The notes: generated from the sequence alone by a model not told the origin. Counted from the first letter of the stretch, positions 1-5,887 are shown. The stretch: 8,110 nt of DNA from Thermoleptolyngbya sp046719575 (GCA_046719575.1 JBDNCP010000196.1:1-8110); one strand, 5' to 3'. Program-made: numbers and translations.

Positions 1-90
1 CAGCCCCAAAAGCACTGGGATCCTCCGTGACCAGCCCCCTAGGGATCCTTTGTCCCAAAAGCCAGGTATCTATCAGGGCTGGCAACATAA
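1..90 (-). mobile_element. Mini-cassette copy 1 (partial, cut by window edge)
   Basis: On the minus strand this begins TTATGTTGCC at the predicted crossover point (between 91 and 90) and runs off the left edge. It is base-for-base identical to the first part of the complete 184-bp mini-cassette at 5595-5778. It carries the start of the same small ORF (ATG at 88-86). Its own attC would lie outside the window. The identity shows a duplicated cassette in the array. Confidence 0.75.
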
Positions 91-92
91 CG
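1..92. repeat. 92-bp direct repeat, copy 1
   Basis: Positions 1-92 match 5689-5780 without a mismatch, in the same orientation. The match stops at 92/93, one base beyond the predicted minus-strand cassette boundary, and the other end is cut by the window, so the true repeat may be longer. It reflects two copies of one integron cassette flanking the 5.5-kb cassette. Confidence 0.95.
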
Positions 93-175
93 TTCCCCTT
101 CAGCGGCGGCTAGCAACCTTTGCATCTCCACCGGGATCTTTCAACCGTCCGCTGCAAGGGGGTTGTTATGCCGCC
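83..175 (-). other. attC site of the large cassette
   Basis: Read on the minus strand, R'' is GGCGGCATAAC (175-165) and R' is GTTATGTTG (91-83). The arms at 95-109 and 145-161 pair as CCCCTTCAGCGGCGG against CCCCTTGCAGCGGACGG, leaving two unpaired bases, as is typical of attC hairpins. R'' is the exact complement of the first bases of this cassette (GTTATGCCGCC at 5595-5585). This is expected if 91-5594 is a single cassette whose attC is rebuilt on circularisation. Confidence 0.85.
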
Positions 176-276
176 GTGTTCGATTGATTGGCAGAGGGAA
201 CTAGCTCGGTGCCCATCGGATAGGCATAGAGCGAGACAACACAAGGACTTTAAGGCATCATAGAGAATCAAGCGTA
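176..276 (+). other. Leader region upstream of hsdM
   Basis: About 100 bases lie between the attC and the first possible hsdM start. I see no convincing -35/-10 pair and no strong Shine-Dalgarno sequence before either TTG 277 or ATG 301. A promoter for the plus-strand genes is expected here, because they face against the array and cannot use the integron promoter, but none can be assigned. Confidence 0.4.
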
Positions 277-648
277 TTGATTCTTACCTTTGCCGATCGC
301 ATGCCCTTTGCCAACTTTACCAACCCATACCAAAACCCAGCCGATGTTCCAGAGAACTATCGGAAACATCCCGCGATCGCCCGCAGGTTTCGACCCGATG
401 GAACCTACCTCAATACCCTGGAAGACCCAGTAACTCTATGGGCGATTGACATTCTCCATAGGGAGTATGGAGTGCCACTGGATGCGATGGAGGTAGAAGC
501 AGTCGCCACAACGGATCGCACTGACAAGACCTCCCGGCAGGCATTTGCCAGGTCAGACCTAATTAATTATCTACGACGATCGCTACATTGGTGCAGGCGG
601 CGGTTTAGATGTTGCCTTCATTATGTTGGAGGCGATGGAACCTGGTAA
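277..648 (+). pseudogene. hsdM: 5' part of hsdM, separated by a frameshift (HSDR_N-like region)
   Basis: This frame encodes the N-terminus of the methyltransferase polypeptide that continues in the next frame. Candidate starts are TTG 277 and ATG 301 (MPFANFTNPYQNPADVPENY); neither has a clear ribosome binding site. The region around RTDKTSRQAFARSDLI resembles the N-terminal HSDR_N-type domain seen in type I restriction proteins. The sense ends after about RSDLI, at the AATTAATT of 561-568. Removing one AATT restores a continuous reading, RSDLIIYDDRYIGAGGG, running into the frame of the downstream ORF. The residues after that point (LRRSLHWCRRRFRCC) are out-of-frame nonsense. Either the gene is inactivated at full length or the duplication is a sequence error. 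Confidence 0.75.
561..568 (+). repeat. AATT tandem duplication at the hsdM frameshift
   Basis: The sequence reads CT-AATT-AATT-ATCTACGACGAT. With one AATT it would encode L-I-I-Y-D-D, joining the two hsdM frames. The second unit is thus the likely frameshifting lesion (+4 bases). Confidence 0.7.
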
Positions 649-2350
649 GACTTTTGAAGGAGACGAAGACTTAGGCTGGAACTACCACTACAAACAGCTC
701 AATATTTACATGGCGGCTTCGCCCTCGGCTCGATATGCTATTTTGACCAGTGGCAAGCATACCAAAATCTATCGCCGGGATTTGGAATACCCCCGTGCGC
801 TTCAGGAAATTGGGGATTTGCCGAAGTATGAAAGTGCGCGATCGGCGGCGGAACATAGTCCGTTTAAGGTGATCCTCAATCCTAGTGAGCCGGATGGGAT
901 TCAGACGGGGTTGCAACCCTTGACCCGCGACAAGTTTCGGGAGGTGTTGGGGGATACGCGATCGGGCTGTCATTCGATTCTGCGGGATAACGAGGGATTG
1001 CAACCCCAGGAAGCGGTGGATGCAATGGTCAAGTTTTTGTTTGCTAAGTGGTATGACGAGCAGGCAACGATCGACCTGGTGAAGAAAACCGGGGAGATGC
1101 GCTCCTATGTGTTCAGCTACAAGCAGGGGGAAACTGACCCAGAGCGTTTGATGGTGCAGGTGCGGGATACCTTTGAAAAGGCGAAGCAGTGGGAGCGGGA
1201 CACCTTAAGCGCCAAGTTTGGCGATAATTTGGGTATTCGGCTGGCGTTTACAGAATCGGATGCATTAGAGTTTAAGCCCCATACGACGGTTGAGATTGTC
1301 AAACGCTTGCAGCCCTGGAGTTTGCGGAAGTCTACGGCGGATGTGAAGGGGGGCGTGTTTGAGGATTTCTTGGGTAAAACCTTTCGGGATGACCTGGGGC
1401 AGTATTTTACACCGACTCCGGTGATTAACCTGATGGTGGGGATTTTGCAGCCGACGGTGCATGATTTTGTTGGTGATCCGGCGTGTGGGTCGGCGCGGAT
1501 GTTGACCCATGTGCTGGACTATGTGCGAAAGCGGGAATTGGCACGGGCAGAGGCAGAAGGGTTGGAGGTGACAAACCCGGATGAACCGACGCAGGAGTTT
1601 TTAGAATTCCGCGAAAATCGGTTATTTGGGGCGGAGATTTCCCGTAATGTGATGCATGTGGCGCGGGTGAATTGCCTGATGAATGGAGCGCAATATGCAG
1701 ATTTGAAGGTGATTGATGCGCTGCAACCGTTGGGCAGCATTACGGGCGGCATTATGGAGGGCTTGCCTGATCGACCGGGGTTTTATCCGGGTGGGTTGAC
1801 GATGATTTTGACGAATCCACCGTTTGGCTCGAAGGTGACAAGTGCAGCAATTCTGAAAGACTTTGCATCACGGGATGGTTTGACCAAGAAAAATAATAAA
1901 GTCGTTGGTAGCGTTGCTCAAGAAATAGCATTCATAAATCGGTGTCTAGAATTTCTAAAACCAGGTGGGAAATTGGGAATTGTTCTGCCTGATGGAGTTT
2001 TAGCTAATAGACAAGCGCAGGATATTCGAGATTGGATTCTAAGATGGGCAAGACTGAAAGCTGTAGTTAGCCTGCCACAAGAAACTTTTGCGCCTTATGG
2101 AGCAGGTGTTAAGGCAAGCATCATTTTTCTCGAAAAACGTAATCAGCCATTACTAGCGGAAGGACAATTAGAGCTAGGTCAGGAAATATCAGAAGCAGAT
2201 GAAGGCTATCAAGTTTACATGGCACGTCTGGAGGATATTGGCTATGACGCAACTGGGAGGGCTACGGTGTCAGAAGCGGATGCACATGAGCCTCCAGAAA
2301 TCAAAACAACAGTTGCAGACTTTGTCGCTCGGTTGGGTTGGCAACTATGA
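623..2350 (+). CDS. hsdM: Type I restriction-modification system N6-adenine DNA methyltransferase subunit (HsdM), main ORF
   Basis: HsdM transfers a methyl group from S-adenosylmethionine to adenine at sites chosen by HsdS. The 575-residue ORF holds GQYFTP (about 259-264), the SAM-binding motif DPACGS (about 285-290) and the catalytic NPPF (about 398-401), the hallmarks of the N6_Mtase family. Residues 1-65 continue an HSDR_N-like domain whose front half lies in the frame of 277-648, so the ancestral protein was about 680-690 residues. As it stands, translation could begin at ATG 623, or at ATG 635 just behind GGAGG, giving an N-terminally shortened enzyme with its full methylase domain. The stop overlaps hsdS by ATGA at 2347-2350. 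No hsdR is in the window. G+C falls sharply after about 1850, suggesting a mosaic gene. Confidence 0.88.
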   Translation: MLEAMEPGKTFEGDEDLGWNYHYKQLNIYMAASPSARYAILTSGKHTKIYRRDLEYPRALQEIGDLPKYESARSAAEHSPFKVILNPSEPDGIQTGLQPLTRDKFREVLGDTRSGCHSILRDNEGLQPQEAVDAMVKFLFAKWYDEQATIDLVKKTGEMRSYVFSYKQGETDPERLMVQVRDTFEKAKQWERDTLSAKFGDNLGIRLAFTESDALEFKPHTTVEIVKRLQPWSLRKSTADVKGGVFEDFLGKTFRDDLGQYFTPTPVINLMVGILQPTVHDFVGDPACGSARMLTHVLDYVRKRELARAEAEGLEVTNPDEPTQEFLEFRENRLFGAEISRNVMHVARVNCLMNGAQYADLKVIDALQPLGSITGGIMEGLPDRPGFYPGGLTMILTNPPFGSKVTSAAILKDFASRDGLTKKNNKVVGSVAQEIAFINRCLEFLKPGGKLGIVLPDGVLANRQAQDIRDWILRWARLKAVVSLPQETFAPYGAGVKASIIFLEKRNQPLLAEGQLELGQEISEADEGYQVYMARLEDIGYDATGRATVSEADAHEPPEIKTTVADFVARLGWQL

Positions 2351-3759
2351 AATCAATCATTCGTGACCTTGCTGATATTAAGGCTGCTAAGAGGTGGGAT
2401 TTTGGCTTTCATGATCCTGAGTATTTAGAAGTTCTAGCAAGCTTAGATCGCACCTATCCTGTTGTCAGGTTTGGCGATATTATTACTGTCTTAACTGATA
2501 TGGGAGCTTTTTCTCTATACAAGACAGAGTATTTTGTTGATGAGGGCGTTCCCTTTCTCCGTGTTCAGAACGTTCAGGAATATGGAGTCGATCTAGAAAA
2601 AGATACAAAGTTCATTTCTTATGAATATCATCAACAACTAAAAAAATCACAGCTTCAGCCAGGAGATTTGTTGTTAACCACAAAGGCTGTAATTGGAGTC
2701 TCTGCTGTTGTTGACGAAAATCTGGGCGACTGTAACATTAGTCAAAATCTTGTTCTCATTCGTTTGAAGGAAGATATTAATCCTAACTATGTTTCCGTGT
2801 TTCTAAATAGTCGATTAGGACGTATGCAGACAGAAACAGCCGCAACAGGACCTAATCAAAAGTATCTAAATTTTGAGCGTATTTATGATTTGAAGATTAC
2901 TCTTCCTCCACGATCGCTCCAAGACCAGATTGCCCAGGTGATGCAGGAGGCTTATGGCGATCGGCAAAAAAAGTTATTAGAGGCTCAACAACTTCTAAAC
3001 TCCATTGATAGTTTTATTCTTGAAGCTCTTGATATTAAATTTGACGACTTAAGTCATGAAAAGCGTTTTGTTCTTGCATCAAAGGAATTGACTAAGAATA
3101 GATTTGATGTGGATTTTCACTTGCCAGAGACCCATGATAAATATGAGGCACTGAGTCAATCTAGAAAATGTAGAGTTACTAGCTTAGGCACTTTGATTGA
3201 GCAAATTGCAAATGGGGCTACACCAAAAGGTGCTAATTATCTAAATGAAGGGATTCCCTTTTTTAGAATTCAAAACATTGTTCCTGATGGATTAGACTTA
3301 TCTGACATTGCTTACATCAGTAGACAAACACATAATGAGATGAAACGCTCCCAAACTCGACCAGGTGATTTGTTAATGACAATTACAGGTCGGGTTGGGA
3401 CGGCAGCAGTGATTCCAGATTCTATTGATGAAGGCAATATTAACCAGCACATTGTGATTATTCGTTTGAAGCCTGGTGCTGTAAATACAAACTATCTAGC
3501 TACAGTAATTAATTCATCCGCTGTTAGCTTTCAAGCAAATCATAGAACAACTGGCACAACAAGAATTGCCCTTGATTACACAGCCATTAAATCTCTGTTA
3601 ATTCCAGTTCCTACCATCGAAATACAGGAGCAAATTCTAGGTGAAGTTGCTCACCGTCGTCGTGAGGCAAAGCGATTGCGAAATGAGGCTGAAGCCATTG
3701 TTACCTCTGCAAAAGCGCGAGTAGAGCGGATGATTTTGGGTGAGGAGATAGTGGAGTAA
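2347..3759 (+). CDS. hsdS: Type I restriction-modification specificity subunit (HsdS)
   Basis: HsdS recognises the bipartite DNA target and docks HsdM. The 470-residue protein has the usual two-fold layout. Half one (about 35-200) contains VPFLRVQNV, QPGDLLLTT and NISQNLVLIRL, and ends with LPPRSLQDQIAQV and a helical spacer. Half two (about 280-440) repeats the pattern with IPFFRIQNI, RPGDLLMTI, NINQHIVIIRLK and IPVPTIEIQEQIL, then a C-terminal helix rich in R, E and A. These are Methylase_S (PF01420) target-recognition domains with connecting coiled-coil regions. ATG 2347 is chosen because it overlaps the hsdM stop as ATGA; an in-frame TTG at 2338 is less likely. It is AT-rich compared with the first half of hsdM. 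The recognition sequence cannot be predicted from this. Confidence 0.92.
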   Translation: MKSIIRDLADIKAAKRWDFGFHDPEYLEVLASLDRTYPVVRFGDIITVLTDMGAFSLYKTEYFVDEGVPFLRVQNVQEYGVDLEKDTKFISYEYHQQLKKSQLQPGDLLLTTKAVIGVSAVVDENLGDCNISQNLVLIRLKEDINPNYVSVFLNSRLGRMQTETAATGPNQKYLNFERIYDLKITLPPRSLQDQIAQVMQEAYGDRQKKLLEAQQLLNSIDSFILEALDIKFDDLSHEKRFVLASKELTKNRFDVDFHLPETHDKYEALSQSRKCRVTSLGTLIEQIANGATPKGANYLNEGIPFFRIQNIVPDGLDLSDIAYISRQTHNEMKRSQTRPGDLLMTITGRVGTAAVIPDSIDEGNINQHIVIIRLKPGAVNTNYLATVINSSAVSFQANHRTTGTTRIALDYTAIKSLLIPVPTIEIQEQILGEVAHRRREAKRLRNEAEAIVTSAKARVERMILGEEIVE

Positions 3760-3786
3760 AGCAAATCAACAACGGAGGTTAGGACT

Positions 3787-4032
3787 ATGAGTTTAGTCAT
3801 TCCAGATGAGTTTCTGCAAACAGCACATATTACTGAAGCCGATCTCAAGCTCGAAATTGCTATTTTGCTATTTCAGCAGGAAAAGATTACTCTTGGCACA
3901 GCCAGCCAGTTTGCAGAGATGAATCAACTGGAATTTCAACGCATCTTAGGTAGCCGTAAAATTCCCATTCATTACGGCGTTGAAGACTTCCGACAAGACC
4001 TCAGAACCCTGGAGGCAAACGATTGGCGATGA
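3787..4032 (+). CDS. UPF0175-family antitoxin
   Basis: This 81-residue protein has the style of UPF0175 small proteins, which are common in cyanobacteria and archaea and are usually encoded just before a DUF3368 PIN toxin. The middle (ILLFQQEKITLGTASQFAEM, about 27-46) fits the small helix-turn-helix-like core that binds DNA. The C-terminal IPIHYGVEDFRQDL (about 59-72) is the usual tail thought to contact the toxin. GGAGG at 3773-3777 is well placed before ATG 3787. The gap to hsdS is 27 bases, so it is probably in the same transcript, and it overlaps the toxin gene by ATGA (4029-4032). By analogy it neutralises the neighbouring PIN protein and represses the operon; this is inferred. Confidence 0.83.
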   Translation: MSLVIPDEFLQTAHITEADLKLEIAILLFQQEKITLGTASQFAEMNQLEFQRILGSRKIPIHYGVEDFRQDLRTLEANDWR

Positions 4033-4520
4033 TCGTAGTTAGTAATACGTCGCCCATCTTTTACCTGTCCACCATTGGTCATCTCGATTTGCTCCGCCAA
4101 CTCTACGATGAAATCGTGATTCCAACAACGGTTTTTAATGAAATCACCAATGTCAGCAATACCGATGCCAGTGCTAGGGTTGTGCCGACCTTAAGCTGGA
4201 TTAAAACGCAATCTGCCACTGATCAAGAGCTGGTCAATACGTTAAGAGCCGAACTCGATCCGGGTGAAGCGGAGGCGATCGCCCTAGCCGTTGAGTTAAA
4301 CGCAGATCGCCTCCTCATGGATGAACGACTGGGGAGAGCGGCTGCAATGCGAGCAGGGCTACAAGTCACAGGTGTTTTGGGTATTCTGATTGCCGCTAAG
4401 CGCAATCACTTAATTCAAGAGGTCAAACCGTTACTGGATGCCTTAATTGGACAAGTCGGCTTCTGGATTGATGCACGGCTGTATGCAGAAGTCTTGCAAG
4501 CAGTTGGCGAATCAGCATGA
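4029..4520 (+). CDS. PIN-domain (DUF3368) toxin, VapC-like
   Basis: PIN-domain toxins are Mg2+-dependent endoribonucleases that cut RNA until held by the antitoxin. The 163-residue product opens with IVVSNTSPI, the DUF3368 signature; the first acidic position is N6 here, a common variant. Further candidate metal ligands are E38 (TVFNEI), E80/E82 in DPGEAEAIALA and D98 in LLMDER. Length fits the family. ATG 4029 overlaps the antitoxin stop (ATGA), so translation is likely coupled; the in-frame TTG at 4023 is less likely. The stop overlaps the next gene in the same way (4517-4520). GCGATCGC at 4275 fits a cyanobacterial source. The role as toxin is inferred from gene order and family, not shown. 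Confidence 0.85.
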   Translation: MIVVSNTSPIFYLSTIGHLDLLRQLYDEIVIPTTVFNEITNVSNTDASARVVPTLSWIKTQSATDQELVNTLRAELDPGEAEAIALAVELNADRLLMDERLGRAAAMRAGLQVTGVLGILIAAKRNHLIQEVKPLLDALIGQVGFWIDARLYAEVLQAVGESA

Positions 4521-5008
4521 AACCCGGAAGCAAGTACTATCCACTCTTTGAATACTTGCAGCACTGCAAGCAAGCGGTAGTGACGCTAACCTTTGCTGAA
4601 ATCGAAACCTTAATGGGTTGCTCACTGCCTGAATCAGCGCGGAGAAAGAAAAACTGGTGGAGCAATCGGGATAGCCCAAGTGCCCTGCAAGCGATCGCCT
4701 GGATCAGTGCAGGGTACCAAGTTGAGTCTGTCGATTTGACTCAGCAAACCGTTACCTTCAAGCCTTTTCAGGCAACTTATCACATTCAGCGCCAGGACGG
4801 TGAGATTATCTGGAATGCTGATGCAATTAAAGCACTGAGAATTGCCAAAGGTCTTAACCAGGGGCAATTTGCTAGTGAGCTAGGCGTTCGCCGAGAAACT
4901 GTAAGCGAATGGGAAAACAGCAAATACGAACCCGATCGCTCCAAATGCAAGCTCCTCAACATAATTGCCAAACAGGTCAATTTTGCAGAACCTTCAACAG
5001 ATTCATGA
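4517..5008 (+). CDS. Two-domain Xre-family helix-turn-helix regulator
   Basis: The 163-residue protein joins two parts. Residues 1-85 (KYYPLFEYLQHC, LTFAEIETLMGCSLPESARR, NWWSN, AWISAGYQVESVDL) match a small conserved domain found in many uncharacterised bacterial proteins (DUF7662-like by memory). Residues 102-155 form an HTH_3/Xre DNA-binding domain with LNQGQFASELGVRRETVSEW as the helix-turn-helix core. The ATG overlaps the toxin stop (ATGA), so it is probably translated with the toxin-antitoxin pair. It may regulate the operon, or the downstream gene through the inverted repeat at 5056-5071; both are inferences. GCGATCGC lies at 4691. Confidence 0.8.
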   Translation: MKPGSKYYPLFEYLQHCKQAVVTLTFAEIETLMGCSLPESARRKKNWWSNRDSPSALQAIAWISAGYQVESVDLTQQTVTFKPFQATYHIQRQDGEIIWNADAIKALRIAKGLNQGQFASELGVRRETVSEWENSKYEPDRSKCKLLNIIAKQVNFAEPSTDS

Positions 5009-5015
5009 AACGTTG

Positions 5016-5043
5016 TTGACTTTTTGTGCGGTAAGCGTACAGA
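5016..5043 (+). promoter_or_regulatory. Possible sigma70-type promoter for the cysteine-rich gene
   Basis: TTGACT (5016-5021) is followed, after 16 bases, by TACAGA (5038-5043). A second -10-like TACTAT/TATAAA follows at 5045-5053. It lies directly after the Xre gene and before the next ORF. The match is moderate and unproven. Confidence 0.35.
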
Positions 5044-5055
5044 ATACTATAAAGA

Positions 5056-5071
5056 TCAGGTGTACTCCTGA
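5056..5071. promoter_or_regulatory. Inverted repeat, possible operator
   Basis: TCAGG-TGTACT-CCTGA is a perfect 5-base inverted repeat around six bases. It sits just after the possible promoter and 27 bases before ATG 5098. The Xre protein encoded immediately upstream is a candidate ligand, by position only. Confidence 0.3.
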
Positions 5072-5097
5072 CAGGAAATCTCTTATCGGTATTCTGT

Positions 5098-5484
5098 ATG
5101 AGCGGTGTCAATCTTCCTCCCAAAGCCCTCTTTCTATCACCCGATGGCAAAATCTATCCTGACACCCTGATTTGCTCCGGGATGCTCACAGCAGAACTGA
5201 ACGGCAAACCCTGTCCCTATGCTCAAAATGGTCAGTTGCCTGATTTGGTGCCCCTAGACGAAAACGATCCTGGTTACAGTCCTGATAAGGGCAAGCATGG
5301 AGATTTATGTCCACCTTGTGCCAAGCAACAACTTGCTAATCTAGGGCACTGGCAGGGGCACGGTCAGCAAACTTTTCCCGAAGAACTCTTGCCCTTGCGC
5401 TTATTCAAATGCCGAATGTGGCTATGGCTTGTTGTGCCAGGTTTGCATGATGCAGCACCAACAAAACTGATTCCTGATAACTGA
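5098..5484 (+). CDS. Cysteine-rich, zinc-ribbon-like hypothetical protein with a probable 3' frameshift
   Basis: I do not recognise the family. The 128-residue ORF has CPYAQ (about 40) and GDLCPPC (about 69-75), the spacing of a metal-binding cysteine pair. Near the end the frame reads LRLFKCRMWLWLVVPG, but from 5414 the next frame reads ECGYGLLCQVCMMQHQQN and stops at 5470. This gives a second C-x-x-C set directly after FKC. The ancestral C-terminus was therefore probably FKC..CGYGLLCQVC in a protein of about 121 residues, with an indel near 5412-5414. No strong Shine-Dalgarno precedes ATG 5098. It lies in the slot where many type I loci would carry further accessory genes or hsdR, and nothing in it suggests a nuclease. 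Confidence 0.55.
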   Translation: MSGVNLPPKALFLSPDGKIYPDTLICSGMLTAELNGKPCPYAQNGQLPDLVPLDENDPGYSPDKGKHGDLCPPCAKQQLANLGHWQGHGQQTFPEELLPLRLFKCRMWLWLVVPGLHDAAPTKLIPDN

Positions 5485-5584
5485 ATCATTCAACAGCTTA
5501 TTTGCGGCTGTGCTTTAGCTAGATATGATTTGGTAATTGCAACGTAGAGATAAGCTTTCAAATACGTCCCCACCGATAACTCAA
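5485..5584. other. Cassette-start region without a gene
   Basis: About 100 bases lie between the cysteine-rich gene and the cassette boundary. The only structure seen is a weak hairpin, ACAGC (5493-5497) pairing with GCTGT (5507-5511), followed by a short T-containing tract. It could act as a poor terminator for the plus-strand genes. In array orientation this is the 5' leader of the large cassette, and its in-cassette ATG (TTATGCCGCCTTGA) closes after three codons. Confidence 0.35.
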
Positions 5585-5679
5585 GGCGGCATAACGTCTG
5601 AACTCACCTGCCACCAGGGATCCCTCACCACCGGCAAAAGTCTAGCACAAGGTCAGGTGCAGTGACTTGTTATGTTGTG
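5585..5679 (-). other. attC site of the mini-cassette
   Basis: On the minus strand, R'' is CACAACATAAC (5679-5669) and R' is GTTATGCCGCC (5595-5585). The arms pair through CTGCACCTGA and GGCAGGTGAGTTC with mismatches. R'' complements the start of the mini-cassette (GTTATGTTG, 5779-5771) over nine bases, not the R' it now faces. This is the normal situation in an array. Confidence 0.8.
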
Positions 5680-5778
5680 TGACACCTTCAGCCCCAAAAG
5701 CACTGGGATCCTCCGTGACCAGCCCCCTAGGGATCCTTTGTCCCAAAAGCCAGGTATCTATCAGGGCTGGCAACATAA
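5595..5778 (-). mobile_element. 184-bp mini-cassette, copy 2 (complete)
   Basis: It begins TTATGTTGCC at 5778 and ends at the G of R' at 5595 on the minus strand. The start and its own R'' are complementary over nine bases, confirming a complete cassette. Besides the attC it holds about 100 bases, containing repeated CTTTTGGG and GGATCCC words. Its first part is identical to window positions 1-90. It carries either one very short ORF or no gene. Confidence 0.8.
5642..5776 (-). CDS. Possible 44-residue small protein of the mini-cassette
   Basis: ATG 5776-5774 sits inside the cassette-start sequence TTATGTTGCC, the same placement as the first ATG of the DHFR-family cassette. The frame stays open for 44 codons (MLPALIDTWLLGQRIPRGLV..., ending LHLTLC), passes through R'' and stops with TAG in the attC arm. 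The first 32 residues look protein-like. The last part is translated attC. There is no Shine-Dalgarno within the cassette, so translation would depend on the upstream cassette. Function is unknown, and it could be chance. Confidence 0.35.
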   Translation of the reverse strand: MLPALIDTWLLGQRIPRGLVTEDPSAFGAEGVTQHNKSLHLTLC

Positions 5779-5780
5779 CG
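5689..5780. repeat. 92-bp direct repeat, copy 2
   Basis: It is identical to 1-92. The distance between copies is 5688 bases, spanning the whole large cassette. Copy 2 is preceded on the plus strand by mini-cassette sequence starting at 5670, whose equivalent in copy 1 lies outside the window. Confidence 0.95.
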
Positions 5781-5887
5781 GTGGCGGTTAGCTGCCGCTC
5801 GACGGCGCGCATTGTACAGATAGTGTATCAAAAAAGGCCCGATCTCGCGCGCCGGAGGCGGTCAGCTACAGCGCGTTGTTAGGCGGC
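5771..5887 (-). other. attC site of the oxidoreductase cassette
   Basis: On the minus strand, R'' is GCCGCCTAAC (5887-5878) and R' is GTTATGTTG (5779-5771). The long arms TAGCTGACCGCC...GGCGCGC and GCGCGCC...GCGGCAGCTAA pair well, with an unpaired A. The AT-rich loop spans about 5810-5840. R'' exactly complements the start of its cassette, GTTAGGCGGC at 7250-7241. Confidence 0.88.

Larger units (their letters stand above)
91..5594 (-). mobile_element. 5.5-kb integron gene cassette carrying a type I modification and toxin-antitoxin module
   Basis: The boundaries are the G^TT crossover points of the two flanking attC sites on the minus strand. The cassette starts TTATGCCGCC at 5594 and ends in the attC at 83-175. 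An 11-base match between its start and its own R'' shows that the two ends belong together. Its genes (hsdM, hsdS, UPF0175 antitoxin, PIN toxin, Xre regulator, cysteine-rich protein) all lie on the plus strand, opposite to the array, so they need their own promoters. Most cassettes hold a single gene in roughly 0.5-1.5 kb, so about 5.5 kb with six genes is exceptional. Three exact GCGATCGC motifs suggest cyanobacterial ancestry. Confidence 0.75.

Noticed and set aside
671..1752. Several minus-strand ORFs of 61-110 codons opposite hsdM
   Set aside because: hsdM on the plus strand has clear methylase motifs, and the antisense frames have no recognisable content.
1..5780. Composite transposon or IS pair bounded by the 92-bp direct repeats
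   Set aside because: The repeats have no transposase, terminal inverted repeats or target duplication. Their ends coincide with attC crossover points, which the integron model explains fully.
5667..5882. 71-residue plus-strand ORF across the mini-cassette
   Set aside because: It runs through two attC sites, starts at a TTG inside R'' and opposes the array; its composition is that of attC arms, not a protein.
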